A stretch of DNA of 64,000 bases, from the NCBI GenBank assembly GCA_964344035.1, contig CAYFLK010000004.1, positions 45,535 through 109,534 on the forward strand, in the 5' to 3' direction. Source of the stretch: UBA1014 sp964344035. Its GTDB lineage: Bacteria; SAR324; NAC60-12. Shown here one piece after another: positions 52,685-62,553 of the stretch. The translations under genes were made by a program, and so were the position numbers. Numbering within the stretch: the stretch's first letter is position 1; each line of letters begins with the position of its first letter. A model generated the notes under the pieces. The model made no database searches. It worked only from the letters and a program-made list of their open reading frames with translations, and was not told where the DNA came from.

Positions 52685-52871
52685 CAGGCAGAAATATAAA
52701 TCAAAGACAATTTGTTATCGGTTTGAAATGTTTGTTTTTGCGGAATTATTGTGTATTAATTCCAAATGTGAAAACAAGAAATCACTCATTATGGCGGACC
52801 TCATTTGATTGATGGCATTTTGATGAAAAGCAGATTTCATCGCTGCCTAAGAATGTCAGGAAAAAAGAAAC

Positions 52872-53846
52872 ATGGCACAATCGAAAATGATGACTGTTAA
52901 GCGTTTTTGTTGTGACATAACCCGTCAGTCGGGAGAGCCATTGGCGGGTTCCGCCTCGTTTGCGGACCGCTTCGTTTTCATCACCTGGCCCAAACGTTTG
53001 TGGAATTACGAGGCGCTTGATTCAAGAGGAGGGTTTCCCCCAGGCCTGAAGCAATGGATGAAACAGCGCAGTTCTGAAGGAAACAGGATCACCATACGGC
53101 TTGCAAGCAGAGCGGGTATAAGTTCCGATTCTGTTCAAATGTTTTTTTATCCGGAAAATCGAAAAATTACCGATGTTTCTCCTGAAGATATTCCGGAAGT
53201 TCTGGAACAGCATTTTGCCAAAGGCAAGCACCAAGCGGACCGGGAACAAGAATTGAACTGTGACCAGGTTTTCGTCTGCACTCACGGGAGGCATGATCAA
53301 TGCTGTGCGCGATTCGGACAGGAAGTTTATCAGCGTCTTCGGGACATAGTCTCCCAACAAAATACGCGGTTGGAGGTCTGGGAAAGTTCTCATCTTGGCG
53401 GCCACCGTTTCGCGGCAAACCTGATTGTTTTTCCTTGTGGTGAGTTGCATGGGCAACTGCTGCCGGAGCATGTTTCGGAATTTCTTCGGTGCAGGCAACA
53501 GGGGCGGGTTTACGGACCTTCTTACCGGGGCCGGGTGTACACCGAGGGATATGAGCAAATCACCGAAGCCTGCATCCAACGTCATTGCTTCCAAATGGGC
53601 TTGAATTGCGATATAAAAAACATTGACATAAAAGAAGGTACGGATTCTGAATTCCATGGTTTGGTGGAACTGAACCCGGTAAATAACGGTATGTTACATG
53701 TAACGGGACCCTCTCATCCGACCCGCCGGATTGTGGATGTACGGTTCCGTTCAGTCAGTTTCGAAAATCCAGCCGGATGTGATGCGCTGGATGTACTTAA
53801 AAAACGGACAACATGGATGATTGACAGCATTAGACAAGTGGAGTGA
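52872..53846 (+). CDS. Sucrase/ferredoxin-like (Apd1-type) protein
   Basis: A 324-residue cytoplasmic protein of the Suc_Fer-like family, related to thioredoxin-like [2Fe-2S] ferredoxins. The diagnostic run CTHGRHDQCCARFG near residue 137-150 and SSHLGGHRFAAN near 175 supply the cysteine and histidine ligands in Apd1-type proteins. N-terminal block CCDITRQSGEPLAGSASFADRF. Function unknown; may carry electrons or protect against toxic compounds. It is 3 bases before fliN and may share its transcript. Confidence 0.85.
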   Translation: MAQSKMMTVKRFCCDITRQSGEPLAGSASFADRFVFITWPKRLWNYEALDSRGGFPPGLKQWMKQRSSEGNRITIRLASRAGISSDSVQMFFYPENRKITDVSPEDIPEVLEQHFAKGKHQADREQELNCDQVFVCTHGRHDQCCARFGQEVYQRLRDIVSQQNTRLEVWESSHLGGHRFAANLIVFPCGELHGQLLPEHVSEFLRCRQQGRVYGPSYRGRVYTEGYEQITEACIQRHCFQMGLNCDIKNIDIKEGTDSEFHGLVELNPVNNGMLHVTGPSHPTRRIVDVRFRSVSFENPAGCDALDVLKKRTTWMIDSIRQVE

Positions 53847-53849
53847 AGC

Positions 53850-54371
53850 ATGGCGGAAGAGGAAAATCTGGAAGAAACGGTAATTGAAGAAACTGGCCAA
53901 AACGGCGACGCCGAAAGTGAAATGGATTCGCTGATGTCTGAAATGGAGGCAAAACAATCCGCGGAGGAGCCGAGCGGCAGCGGAGACCTCAGCACCCTGG
54001 TGACTGATACCGTTGAGAAGGAGCCCCAGGATCTGGACACGATGCTCAGTTCCGCCCAGGACGTGACCATTCATGCAGATGAAGACGAAGAGGCGATGCC
54101 CTTGGAATACCTGCTTGAAATGCCGTTGACCGTGACTTTCGAGGTCGGCCGCGCCAAAATGACCATCAGCGATTTGCTTTCGCTTGGGCAGGGTTCCGTG
54201 CTTGAATTACACCGCCTGGTCGGGGAAACTCTGGACATGTTCGTAAACAACCGGCTGATCGCCCGCGGGGAAGTGGTGGTCATCAATGAACGCTTCGGCG
54301 CACGCCTGACGGAGATCATCGCACCGGAGGAACGGATCAAGCGCATGGGTGGAATGGACAAGGTCACTTGA
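53850..54371 (+). CDS. fliN: Flagellar motor switch protein FliN
   Basis: FliN forms the bottom of the C-ring with FliM. The 173-residue protein has a long acidic N-terminal region (about 1-85) and the C-terminal SpoA domain: EMPLTVTFEVGRAKMTISDLLSLGQGSVLELHRLVGE (from about residue 90), NRLIARGEVVVINERFGARLTEI near 140. The SpoA domain is full length; the acidic extension is longer than in E. coli. There is no fliM, fliP or other flagellar gene around it, and fliG is 33 kb away. Confidence 0.92.
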   Translation: MAEEENLEETVIEETGQNGDAESEMDSLMSEMEAKQSAEEPSGSGDLSTLVTDTVEKEPQDLDTMLSSAQDVTIHADEDEEAMPLEYLLEMPLTVTFEVGRAKMTISDLLSLGQGSVLELHRLVGETLDMFVNNRLIARGEVVVINERFGARLTEIIAPEERIKRMGGMDKVT

Positions 54372-54568
54372 TTCCTGTGGCTGCTGTCATTCCCTCATCC
54401 GCTGCTATACTTGTATATTCAACAGAAATGAGTTCAGGCATTTCGGAAGCCGTGACTTGTCATGCATGCTTCAGTAGCTTATGAGCCCATGACCCCCCTT
54501 TGGTTGTGTAACCGCCGGTAACCGCTGCTGACACAAGACCAGTCCACGTATTTCAGCAAACCAAAAAA

Positions 54569-55621
54569 ATGCCTCTCCGGGACTGGGAACTAAAAGCATA
54601 TCACTATGAACTGCCCAGGGAACTGATTGCCCAGCAGCCATCTCCGGCCAGGGACGGTTCCCGCATGATGCTGCTTGAACGCGAAACCGGTACTTTTTCC
54701 CACCATCGGTTTGTTGAGCTTGCCGAGTTGCTTCCTGAACAATGCTGCCTTGTCCTGAACAATACCTGGGTCCTTCCGGCAAGGCTGCCCGGGAAGCGCC
54801 GGAGCGGCGCACGGATCGAAGCTCTCTTGGAAAGTGAACAGTCCCCGGGAACTTGGCGGGTCATACTGCTCAAGGCCGGAAGGATTAAGCCCGGAGAGAA
54901 TCTTGAGTTCTGCGGGGGGAGCATTAACGCCAGGGCCGCCAGCCGAGATGAAAATGGGGCTTGGCTGCTGGAATTTAACGAACCGGAGACTCTGCGGGAT
55001 AGGCTGGAAAAATTCGGGTTGCCGCCACTGCCACCGTACATCCAGAGGCGTCAGTTTGACTCCGCGCAGAATGAACTGGACCGCGAACGCTACCAGACCT
55101 GTTATGCTTCGGTTTCCGGTGCCATCGCCGCACCAACCGCGGGATTGCACTTCACGCGTGATATGCTGAACAAACTGAGATTGAGCGGTATTGACATTTG
55201 TGAAGTTACACTCCATGTCGGGAGGGGTACTTTTGCACCGGTTGAAGTTGAAGATGTACGCGAACACCGCATGCATGAGGAATATTTTTCGGTCAGCCCT
55301 GAAAACGTGTCCCGGCTACGCGCGCATCATGAAAACGGGCGTCCGCTGGTTTCGGTTGGAACCACGGTGGTCCGCGTCCTTGAAACGCTGGCGAACCAAC
55401 AGTTCCGGAGCACATCGGGCTTGACGGATATTTTCATCCACCCTCCTTATCGGTTCAAATTCATTGACGGTTTATTGACAAATTTTCACTTGCCTCAGTC
55501 CACACTACTGATGCTGGTTTCCGCGTTTTGCGGACGGGAAAACCTGCTGCGCGCCTACTTTGCAGCCGTTGAGGAACGATACCGCTTTTTCAGTTACGGC
55601 GACTGCATGTTGATAATTTGA
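54569..55621 (+). CDS. queA: S-adenosylmethionine:tRNA ribosyltransferase-isomerase
   Basis: Transfers the ribosyl part of SAM to preQ1-tRNA to form epoxyqueuosine in the wobble-base pathway. The 350-residue protein matches QueA: LPRELIAQQPSPARDGSRMMLL near residue 14-35, VLNNTWVLPARL near 65, YQTCYASVSGAIAAPTAGLHFT near 175, VTLHVGRGTFAPVEVEDVREHRMHEEYF near 212, LTNFHLPQSTLLMLVSAFCG near 305. No tgt or queG gene is next to it. The ATG at 54569 has no strong ribosome-binding site. Confidence 0.95.
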   Translation: MPLRDWELKAYHYELPRELIAQQPSPARDGSRMMLLERETGTFSHHRFVELAELLPEQCCLVLNNTWVLPARLPGKRRSGARIEALLESEQSPGTWRVILLKAGRIKPGENLEFCGGSINARAASRDENGAWLLEFNEPETLRDRLEKFGLPPLPPYIQRRQFDSAQNELDRERYQTCYASVSGAIAAPTAGLHFTRDMLNKLRLSGIDICEVTLHVGRGTFAPVEVEDVREHRMHEEYFSVSPENVSRLRAHHENGRPLVSVGTTVVRVLETLANQQFRSTSGLTDIFIHPPYRFKFIDGLLTNFHLPQSTLLMLVSAFCGRENLLRAYFAAVEERYRFFSYGDCMLII

Positions 55622-55869
55622 TATACATGCAGCAGAGGGTCTTATCAAACAGTCTCACCTTATGATGAATCAAGCGCTTCCGTGAACAAACCAATTTTCT
55701 AAAAAACCGTGCCATCAGATCTCTTCCAAGTTTATCATTCATTGTAGTCGTGAAAAATTACGGATATGATTGAAGCAGATTGCGAAAACCTTTAAGGCAG
55801 GCAACCACCTGACCGGAGAATCACGATTTACAAAAGCAGGGCAGACCATATAAAACCACCTTCATCTCG

Positions 55870-56967
55870 ATGAACACTCTTGAACCGATTGTCCTCATCT
55901 CAATTTTCCTGTTAGGGATGTTCTGCGGGTTCCTGATGCTCTGGCTGATAGTGCGCGGAAGGAATCATGGACTGCGAGCCGCTGAAGACGCGATGCGGGA
56001 CACCTTCAAGGCGCTGGCCAGCGATGCTTTGCTTGGGAATCTGCAACTGCAACAGAACAAGCTCGATGATGCATTCAAACCACTGGGAGAAACAGTCAGC
56101 CAGTTGCGTGTACACTTGCAACATTTGGAACTGAAGCGCGAAAATGCTTACACGGGCCTGAGTGAGAAACTGAAGCATCTGGAACTGAGCCATCATAACC
56201 TGATGAAAATGACCTCCATGCTCAACCAGTCGCTGCGTTCCTCCGGGGTGCGTGGGCGGTGGGGGGAGATCACGCTCAAACGCATTGTTGAAATGGCGGG
56301 GATGGTGGAGCACGTGGATTTTGTTGAGCAAAAAGCCGGTAATGAAGGCAAGAGGCCGGACCTGCTGGTGCGTCTGCCAAACGGAGCGATGCTTCCGGTC
56401 GATGCAAAAGCCCCAATGAACTCATACCTGGACGCCGTTCAATGTGATGATCAGCAGGTGAGGGAGGCAAAATTAAAGGAGCACTCGCAGGCATTGCGGA
56501 ACCAGGTGCGGCTTCTTTCCAGCAAATCATACTGGGAGCAATTTGAATCAAGCCCGGATTTTGTGGTGATGTTTATTCCCGGAGAACCATTCCTGGGCGG
56601 GGCAGTGCAGGTTGAGCCGCAACTGATTGAACACGCGGTTGAACAGAAGGTTCTGATCGCAACTCCGGTGACACTGATCGCGCTGCTGAAATCCGTTGCC
56701 TATGGGTGGCAGCAGCAAACCATAATGGAAGGAGTGCGCGAAATCAGTGAAAATTCGAGGGAACTTGGCAGCAGGATGCAGGTGTTTCTCGGGCATTTCT
56801 CAGAGTTGGGGGGAGTGTTGGGAAAGCTGATTGAAAAATACAATGGCGTCATCGGTTCATATGAGCGACGCGTGCGTCCTGCCTTGGAACGTCTGCAGCA
56901 GTCCAGCGGCCAGGACCCAACAAACCCTGAAGCAAGGACTATCGAATCACTGCCCAAAGAACTTTAA
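55870..56967 (+). CDS. rmuC: DNA recombination protein RmuC
   Basis: A 365-residue protein with an N-terminal membrane helix (about 8-27), a coiled-coil region (about 45-135) and the RmuC nuclease-like core: SGVRGRWGEITLKRIVEMAGM (about 122-142), LLVRLPNGAMLPVDAKAPMNSYLDAV near 168, and FVVMFIPGEPFLGGA near 230. RmuC limits DNA inversions and duplications. It is an isolated gene on the plus strand between queA and the radical SAM gene. Confidence 0.92.
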   Translation: MNTLEPIVLISIFLLGMFCGFLMLWLIVRGRNHGLRAAEDAMRDTFKALASDALLGNLQLQQNKLDDAFKPLGETVSQLRVHLQHLELKRENAYTGLSEKLKHLELSHHNLMKMTSMLNQSLRSSGVRGRWGEITLKRIVEMAGMVEHVDFVEQKAGNEGKRPDLLVRLPNGAMLPVDAKAPMNSYLDAVQCDDQQVREAKLKEHSQALRNQVRLLSSKSYWEQFESSPDFVVMFIPGEPFLGGAVQVEPQLIEHAVEQKVLIATPVTLIALLKSVAYGWQQQTIMEGVREISENSRELGSRMQVFLGHFSELGGVLGKLIEKYNGVIGSYERRVRPALERLQQSSGQDPTNPEARTIESLPKEL

Positions 56968-56997
56968 GAAAAATAACATGCTTATGTTCTTGACACG

Positions 56998-58131
56998 ATG
57001 GTGCAGCAAACCCGCAAAAAGACTCTGATGATGCAGGAGATAGAACAAGGTCCAATCCGTCCGCCGAACGAATCCCGCAGTCTGATCCTTCGTTTCACCC
57101 GCAATTGCCCCTGGAACAAGTGTACTTTCTGTCCGGTTTACAAGGGTAAGAAATTCAGTCTACGCACACTGGATGAAATCAAGGGTGACATTGACGCAGT
57201 TGCGGACTGCCTTGAGCATATCGACAATCCATCATCTTCATCAGATGAGCTCGGAAAATACGAGTTGGTTTCCAGGCATGTATATAATTGGCGACGGAAT
57301 GGAACTGGAGCTGTTTTTTTGCAAGACGCAAACAGTCTGGTTATGCGAACCGCGGAACTGACCGATGCGCTTAAATATCTTCACCGGCGCGTTCCCGGAA
57401 TCCTGAGAGTGACCACCTATGCACGCAGCCAAACGGTTGCACGCAAAAATATTTCTGACCTGCGGGAAATACGTGAAGCAGGCCTGGACCGTGTGCATAT
57501 AGGTCTGGAGAGCGGTTCCGACCGGGTGCTGGCGCGGGTAAGGAAAGGTGTTACCGCACAACAGCATGTTGAAGCCGGCAGGAAACTGGTTGAAGCCGGC
57601 TTCTCCCTCTCGGTTTACGTGATGCCCGGGCTGGGGGGGCAGGACCTGTCCCGGGAACACGCAGTGGAGACTGCAAGGGTTTTGACTGCGATTGATCCGC
57701 ATTACATACGTCTGCGAAGCTTGAGGGTCCCTGCAACAGCTCCTATGCGACGTGATCTTGAGGAAGGGCGGTTTCTTCAGCTAACCGAGGACCAAACGGT
57801 CGAGGAGATCAAGCTTATTCTGGAATCCCTTGGAAACATTCATGGAACGCTGGAATCAGATCACATCATCAACCTACTCGAAGAAGTGCGGGGGTCATTC
57901 CCCCGCGACCGGAAAAGGATGATATCTGCCATCAAGAGATACCTTTCACTTCCGGGAAAAGAAAGACAGCTTTTTCAACTGGGAAGACGGGGTGGTGCAT
58001 TTCGCTCCCTGGAACAGTTGTCTAATCCGGACTTGCATTCACGCCTGGAACGCGCACGCGAAAACCTGCTGGATCAATTCAACGAACCGCTTGATATCAT
58101 TATCAAAGAAATGGGGGACCAGTACGTGTGA
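56998..58131 (+). CDS. Radical SAM protein with atypical CX4CX2C cluster motif
   Basis: A 377-residue radical SAM enzyme. The cluster motif reads CPWNKCTFC (residues 36-44), which is C-x4-C-x2-C instead of the usual C-x3-C-x2-C, in the family context FTRNCPWNKCTFCPVYKG. SAM-binding follows (VFLQDANS strand near 102; LDRVHIGLESGSD near 160). The B12-binding domain seen in some relatives is absent. The product is unknown; the C-terminal region from about 250 is helical and family-specific. The start could be the ATG at 57028. Confidence 0.85.
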   Translation: MVQQTRKKTLMMQEIEQGPIRPPNESRSLILRFTRNCPWNKCTFCPVYKGKKFSLRTLDEIKGDIDAVADCLEHIDNPSSSSDELGKYELVSRHVYNWRRNGTGAVFLQDANSLVMRTAELTDALKYLHRRVPGILRVTTYARSQTVARKNISDLREIREAGLDRVHIGLESGSDRVLARVRKGVTAQQHVEAGRKLVEAGFSLSVYVMPGLGGQDLSREHAVETARVLTAIDPHYIRLRSLRVPATAPMRRDLEEGRFLQLTEDQTVEEIKLILESLGNIHGTLESDHIINLLEEVRGSFPRDRKRMISAIKRYLSLPGKERQLFQLGRRGGAFRSLEQLSNPDLHSRLERARENLLDQFNEPLDIIIKEMGDQYV

Positions 58132-58262
58132 AACATGGTTTTTTGGTACAGTGTTTGCTGAGTTTAAATTTGTCCTGTAGTATAAAAACCTATTTGTTTG
58201 AGCAGCAGGCAGCATAGGTCCTGAATAGAATATTACTCCAATCAATCTCTTGCACGGATAAC

Positions 58263-58505
58263 ATGTCTGAAAATGATCACAACTCACACAGTAATTCTCG
58301 CAAATCAGGAATCGAATTGCTGAAGGATTTAACCAGTCAAAAGTCTGAACTGCCTCGTGAAAAATTAACGCAGCTTCGGGGGATGCTTACTCCAAAAGGT
58401 CGACTGCCAGGCAGTTTTCCTGAAAAGATTTCTCCCGAAGACTTGGAGGAATATTTGAAAGCCATCCAGACCGACCCTTCCATGTCTTCTTATTCAAAAG
58501 AATAA
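58263..58505 (+). CDS. Small hypothetical protein, 80 residues
   Basis: A short hydrophilic frame with a Ser/Asn-rich N-terminus and a helical C-terminal half (LPREKLTQLRGML, then ISPEDLEEYLKAIQ). It has no recognised domain and only a weak ribosome-binding site. Codon pattern looks like that of neighbouring genes, so I include it with low confidence. Confidence 0.4.
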   Translation: MSENDHNSHSNSRKSGIELLKDLTSQKSELPREKLTQLRGMLTPKGRLPGSFPEKISPEDLEEYLKAIQTDPSMSSYSKE

Positions 58506-58900
58506 TACCCCTGTTATTTCATCCTGTTCAGCGATTGCCATTTTTCCGACGCTGCATGCCTGATCCCTTCAAGCATGCGCGCAGCATCTCAAGTACAATC
58601 AAGAGCGCACTCTGCATTTCTAATAGGTGTGGGTTGATTATCAAAAGCTTTATGAAGTTTGTGAATCCAAGGCTTTGTAGATATGGGTAATACGAATGAG
58701 CAGATTTATCTTTAAAAGGACCATCAACGGAGGATTCTCAATAGTTTGGCCTGGGAGTCAATAAGTTTTTGAACTCGTAAATAAAAATACTGTAAGTTAC
58801 AGGTGTAATTCCAGAATATGGTTTTCAATGCACTGCTGAACTGAAGAAATAGAACGCACAAGGTGACTGAGTTCAATCATCACATGGATAAAGAACGCAA
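58506..58900. other. Intergenic region before the CDP-alcohol phosphatidyltransferase gene
   Basis: About 395 bases without a supported gene. A 17-codon frame and AT-rich stretches are present. I saw no riboswitch (including TPP) and no clear terminator. Confidence 0.4.
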
Positions 58901-59509
58901 ATGGTAGACCGCTGGGCGTTTGGAGTGATTCATCCTCCGCTCAACCACATTGCTGAAAGCCTGGTTCCCCGGTGGCTGCTCGCAAACACGGTGACCCTGC
59001 TCGGATTTGCTATCGGTTTGCTGGCAATACCGCTGCTGTGGATGCAGTGGTATCACGCGGCGCTGATCGTTATTTTGGTAAACCGCCTGCTTGACGGGCT
59101 GGATGGCGCAATTGCACGCAATCACGGCATCACAGACCTGGGAGGATACCTCGATATTACCTGTGATTTCATTTTTTATTCGGCAGTTGTTTTCGGTTTT
59201 GCGCTGGCTGATCCATCCATGAACGGGGTTGCCGCGGCATTTCTGATTTTTTCATTCGTTGGAACTGGGTCCAGTTTTCTCAGCTTCGCAATCTTCGCAA
59301 CCAAACGCGATCTGAACACCGAATCCCATGGCAGGAAGGCTTTCTACTATCTTGGGGGACTGACGGAAGGCACGGAGACATTGATGTTTTTCGTGGCAGT
59401 CTGCCTGTTTCCGGATCATTTCGTATGGCTTGCAACAGGATTCGGTGTTCTTTGCTGGATCACCACGCTGGGGAGGATTGGCATCGCATTTCAAACATTT
59501 CGTCATTGA
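58901..59509 (+). CDS. CDP-alcohol phosphatidyltransferase family protein (YnjF-like)
   Basis: A 202-residue integral membrane protein with about six helices. The family signature DGx2ARx(7,8)Gx3Dx3D is present as DGLDGAIARNHGITDLGGYLDITCD (starting near residue 63). It transfers a phospho-alcohol from a CDP-activated lipid or alcohol. The start of the ynjB-like gene lies 12 bases after its stop, and a CDP-alcohol phosphatidyltransferase (YnjF) also accompanies the ynjBCD genes in E. coli, so this is probably the orthologous arrangement. Confidence 0.88.
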   Translation: MVDRWAFGVIHPPLNHIAESLVPRWLLANTVTLLGFAIGLLAIPLLWMQWYHAALIVILVNRLLDGLDGAIARNHGITDLGGYLDITCDFIFYSAVVFGFALADPSMNGVAAAFLIFSFVGTGSSFLSFAIFATKRDLNTESHGRKAFYYLGGLTEGTETLMFFVAVCLFPDHFVWLATGFGVLCWITTLGRIGIAFQTFRH

Positions 59510-59520
59510 GGAGAGCAAAT

Positions 59521-60786
59521 ATGTTTTATTACACAAAACCCCTTGGTTTTATACGGACGAAGAGTTTTACGGTTTCTTTTTTGATGCGAGGGTTTCAGTA
59601 TTCTACCTTGCTCCTGCTGTTGATTTCAGCGTTTGCTGCAAACACGAAAGCGCTAACCTGGGAAAAAATCCAGGAAGAAGCACACGGGCAAACAGTATAC
59701 TGGAATGCGTGGGGAGGATCGGAAGAGATAAACGATTATATTTCCTGGGTTGCTCGTCGTGTTAAAGAAGAACATGGAGTTGAACTGAAACACGTCAAGC
59801 TTTCCAATACATCAGATGCGGTTTCCCGCGTGCTTGCGGAGAAAACAGCTGGACGTACCAAAGGAGGCACGATCGATTTGATCTGGATCAACGGGGAAAA
59901 CTTCGCACGCATGAAGCAGAACAATCTGCTCTTTGGTCCCTTTGGCGATACGCTGCCGAATTCAGGCCTGATAGATTATGAGAACAAACCCACAACCCTG
60001 CTTGATTTTCATATTCCTGTTGACGGAATGGAATCTCCGTGGGGGATGGCGAAATTCAACTTTGTATATGATTCCGCACAGGTAAAGAAAGTGCCGGACA
60101 GCATTCCCGGATTGCTTAACTGGGCCAGATCACGGCCCGGACGTGTAACATACCCCCATGTTACTGATTTCCTTGGGTCTACGTTTCTGCTTCAGGTCCT
60201 GATCGAACTGGCTGAAGATGCAACTGTGCTCAGCCGCGCGGTGGAAGACGAAGCGCAGTTCGGTCGCGTTACAAAGCCCTTGTGGAACTTTCTGGAGGAA
60301 CTGCATCCCCATCTCTGGAGGAAAGGCCGCAGTTTCCCCGCCAGCAACACTATCTTGCGGCAGATGCTTGACGATGGTGAAGTTGATCTCAGCCTGTCAT
60401 TTAATCCTTCAGACACATCATCCGCAATTGCCAATGGAACACTGCCTCAAAGTGCGCGCACTTTTGTATTACGCAAAGGAACAATCGGCAATACCCATTT
60501 TGTCGCAATCCCGTTTAATTCCAGTGTGAAGGAGGGGGCAATGGTAGTTGCTGACTTCCTGCTTAGTGCTGAAGCGCAGGCGCACAAACAGGATCCCCGG
60601 ATTTGGGGTGATGGAACGGTGCTGTCCATGAATAAATTAAATTCTTCAGACCGTCTGAGATTTGAAAAATTACCACTGGGGGTGGCAACCCTGCCTCCTG
60701 ATCAGCTTGGTCCCACCCAGCCCAACCCGCATCCTGACTGGAAGAACCGGATTGACGCCGAATGGGTCCGCCGTTACGGACAATGA
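59521..60786 (+). CDS. ynjB: YnjB-like ABC transporter substrate-binding protein
   Basis: A 421-residue exported protein with a hydrophobic signal (about 19-42). The mature start resembles YnjB: WEKIQEEAHGQTVYWNAWGGSEEINDYISW (from about residue 47), KHVKLSNTSDAVSRVLAEK, and GGTIDLIWINGENFARMKQNNLLFGPF. The start ATG 59521 follows GAGGAGAGC (59509-59517). YnjBCD is a putative thiamine-type or small-molecule importer whose ligand has not been settled. It is cotranscribed with the permease and ATPase genes. Confidence 0.9.
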   Translation: MFYYTKPLGFIRTKSFTVSFLMRGFQYSTLLLLLISAFAANTKALTWEKIQEEAHGQTVYWNAWGGSEEINDYISWVARRVKEEHGVELKHVKLSNTSDAVSRVLAEKTAGRTKGGTIDLIWINGENFARMKQNNLLFGPFGDTLPNSGLIDYENKPTTLLDFHIPVDGMESPWGMAKFNFVYDSAQVKKVPDSIPGLLNWARSRPGRVTYPHVTDFLGSTFLLQVLIELAEDATVLSRAVEDEAQFGRVTKPLWNFLEELHPHLWRKGRSFPASNTILRQMLDDGEVDLSLSFNPSDTSSAIANGTLPQSARTFVLRKGTIGNTHFVAIPFNSSVKEGAMVVADFLLSAEAQAHKQDPRIWGDGTVLSMNKLNSSDRLRFEKLPLGVATLPPDQLGPTQPNPHPDWKNRIDAEWVRRYGQ

Positions 60787-62549
60787 AGGAGGCATTCCAG
60801 GAAACCAAGCATTCAAAGAACAGGAAAACCCGGAGCGAAATCTCCCGTGGTCAGCAAGATCGATCTGTTTACCTGCATGTTCTTTCCGTTGCCCCGGTAT
60901 TTGTGCAACTGATGTTTCTGCTGCCGATTCTCGGCGGGCTGTTCGGGATTGTTCTCCCTGCTTTAGGTTATTTTCCAGAACTAGGCGGGAAAGAATTTTC
61001 ACTCGGCCCGTTTCGGCAGCTGCTCCAACATCCATCCCTTCCAAATGCGCTGCTGCTGACCATTTTCACAGGGTGTTCGGCAACACTGATTTCTCTTGCG
61101 TCGGCAATGCTGCTCAGTGCTGCCGGTGGGCGTTCATGGGGATTTTCAGCGCTGCGCAAACTGCTGATTCCGTTGATAGCCATGCCCCATGCTTCCCTGG
61201 CCCTGGGATTGGCTTTTTTGCTGGCGCCTAGCGGGTGGCTGGTCAGATTGTTCTCGGCATGGATCGCCCGAGATGGGATACCGCCACAGTGGGTCACCAT
61301 TGGGGACCCTTGGGGAATTACACTAATTCTTGGTCTGGTTCTCAAGGAAACTCCTTACCTGCTGTTGATGATACAGACCATGCTGCCGCAGTGCCAGGAA
61401 AAGGAAATGCTGAAGACGGGAATGGCGATGGGATACGGTCCATTCCGCTCATGGTTGAAACTGGTTTTGCCCAGGGTTTACCCCCTAATTCGGCTCCCGG
61501 TTTTTGTGGTGCTTGCTTTTTCACTATCGGTGGTCGATGTATCACTGATTTTAGGTCCGAGCACTCCTCCCCCTTTGGCGTTGTTGATAGTGCAGTGGTT
61601 CCATGATCCGGACCTCAACCAGAGATTTCCGGGGTCCGCGGCAGCGGTGCTCCTCTTGCTTATCATTTTGCTGGCGTTGGCAGTATGGCGTTTGGGTGAA
61701 TGGATAGCGCTGACTAAACGACGGGCCTGGCTTGTCAGCGGGCGCCGCGGTTCAGCGGAAGAAGGCAAGTGGCTGGCCGCGGGCATTGGAACCGTATTGA
61801 TTTTCTTGACAGGTTTCAGCGGGCTTGGCCTGGTTCTATGGTCAGCGGCATGGAGATGGCCGTTTCCCGAACTGCTGCCGGTACGCTGGTCTTTGGCAAC
61901 CTGGATCAGGCATTGGCAAAATCTGGGTGAGACTGTTTACACCTCAGTCGGAGTTGGTGCAGTCGCAACCGCAATTGCACTTATAATGGCGGTATTGTGT
62001 CTGGAGAATGAAAAGTGGAACCAGGTGCGTTTTTCAAACCGCGGGTTGTGGCTGGTTTATTTGCCGCTGCTGGTGCCGCAGGTGTCATTTCTTCCCGGAG
62101 TGCATGTGCTATCGGTGCGGCTGGGACTGGACGGAACCTGGTTGCTTCTGATCTGGAGTCATCTGCTGTTTGTTCTACCTTATGTATTTCTTTCATTGTC
62201 TGATGCATGGCACACCCTTGATATGCGCTATCAGTACATCGCGAGCTGTCTCGGGAAAAAACCGATCAAAGTGCTTTATTCAATCAAGCTGAGGTTGCTG
62301 CTCCGTCCTCTGCTGGTTGGCGCCGCAATCGGCTTCGCTGTCAGTGTGGCCCAGTACCTGCCTACCCTTTTTGCCGGCGGCGGGAGGTTTGCGACATTGA
62401 CCACGGAAGCAGTTGGTTTTGCCGCGGGAGGGAATCGCCGTTTGATCGGTGTTTATGGACTGCTGCAGACACTGTTTCCCTGGCTGGCTCTGCTGCTGGC
62501 GATGTTGATACCACGGTGGATGTTCCGAAACAGAATGGCGATGCGATAA
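60783..62549 (+). CDS. ynjC: YnjC-like ABC transporter permease, fused double permease
   Basis: A 588-residue membrane protein with about twelve helices in two homologous binding-protein-dependent permease halves, as in ThiP and FbpB. Each half has the EAA-type loop motif (near residue 195-215: YLLLMIQTMLPQCQEKEMLKTGMAMGYG; and near 500: YQYIASCLGKKPIKVLY). The start at 60783 overlaps the binding-protein gene by four bases (ATGA); ATG 60762 is in frame but further upstream. Confidence 0.9.
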   Translation: MKEAFQETKHSKNRKTRSEISRGQQDRSVYLHVLSVAPVFVQLMFLLPILGGLFGIVLPALGYFPELGGKEFSLGPFRQLLQHPSLPNALLLTIFTGCSATLISLASAMLLSAAGGRSWGFSALRKLLIPLIAMPHASLALGLAFLLAPSGWLVRLFSAWIARDGIPPQWVTIGDPWGITLILGLVLKETPYLLLMIQTMLPQCQEKEMLKTGMAMGYGPFRSWLKLVLPRVYPLIRLPVFVVLAFSLSVVDVSLILGPSTPPPLALLIVQWFHDPDLNQRFPGSAAAVLLLLIILLALAVWRLGEWIALTKRRAWLVSGRRGSAEEGKWLAAGIGTVLIFLTGFSGLGLVLWSAAWRWPFPELLPVRWSLATWIRHWQNLGETVYTSVGVGAVATAIALIMAVLCLENEKWNQVRFSNRGLWLVYLPLLVPQVSFLPGVHVLSVRLGLDGTWLLLIWSHLLFVLPYVFLSLSDAWHTLDMRYQYIASCLGKKPIKVLYSIKLRLLLRPLLVGAAIGFAVSVAQYLPTLFAGGGRFATLTTEAVGFAAGGNRRLIGVYGLLQTLFPWLALLLAMLIPRWMFRNRMAMR

Positions 62550-62553
62550 GTTT

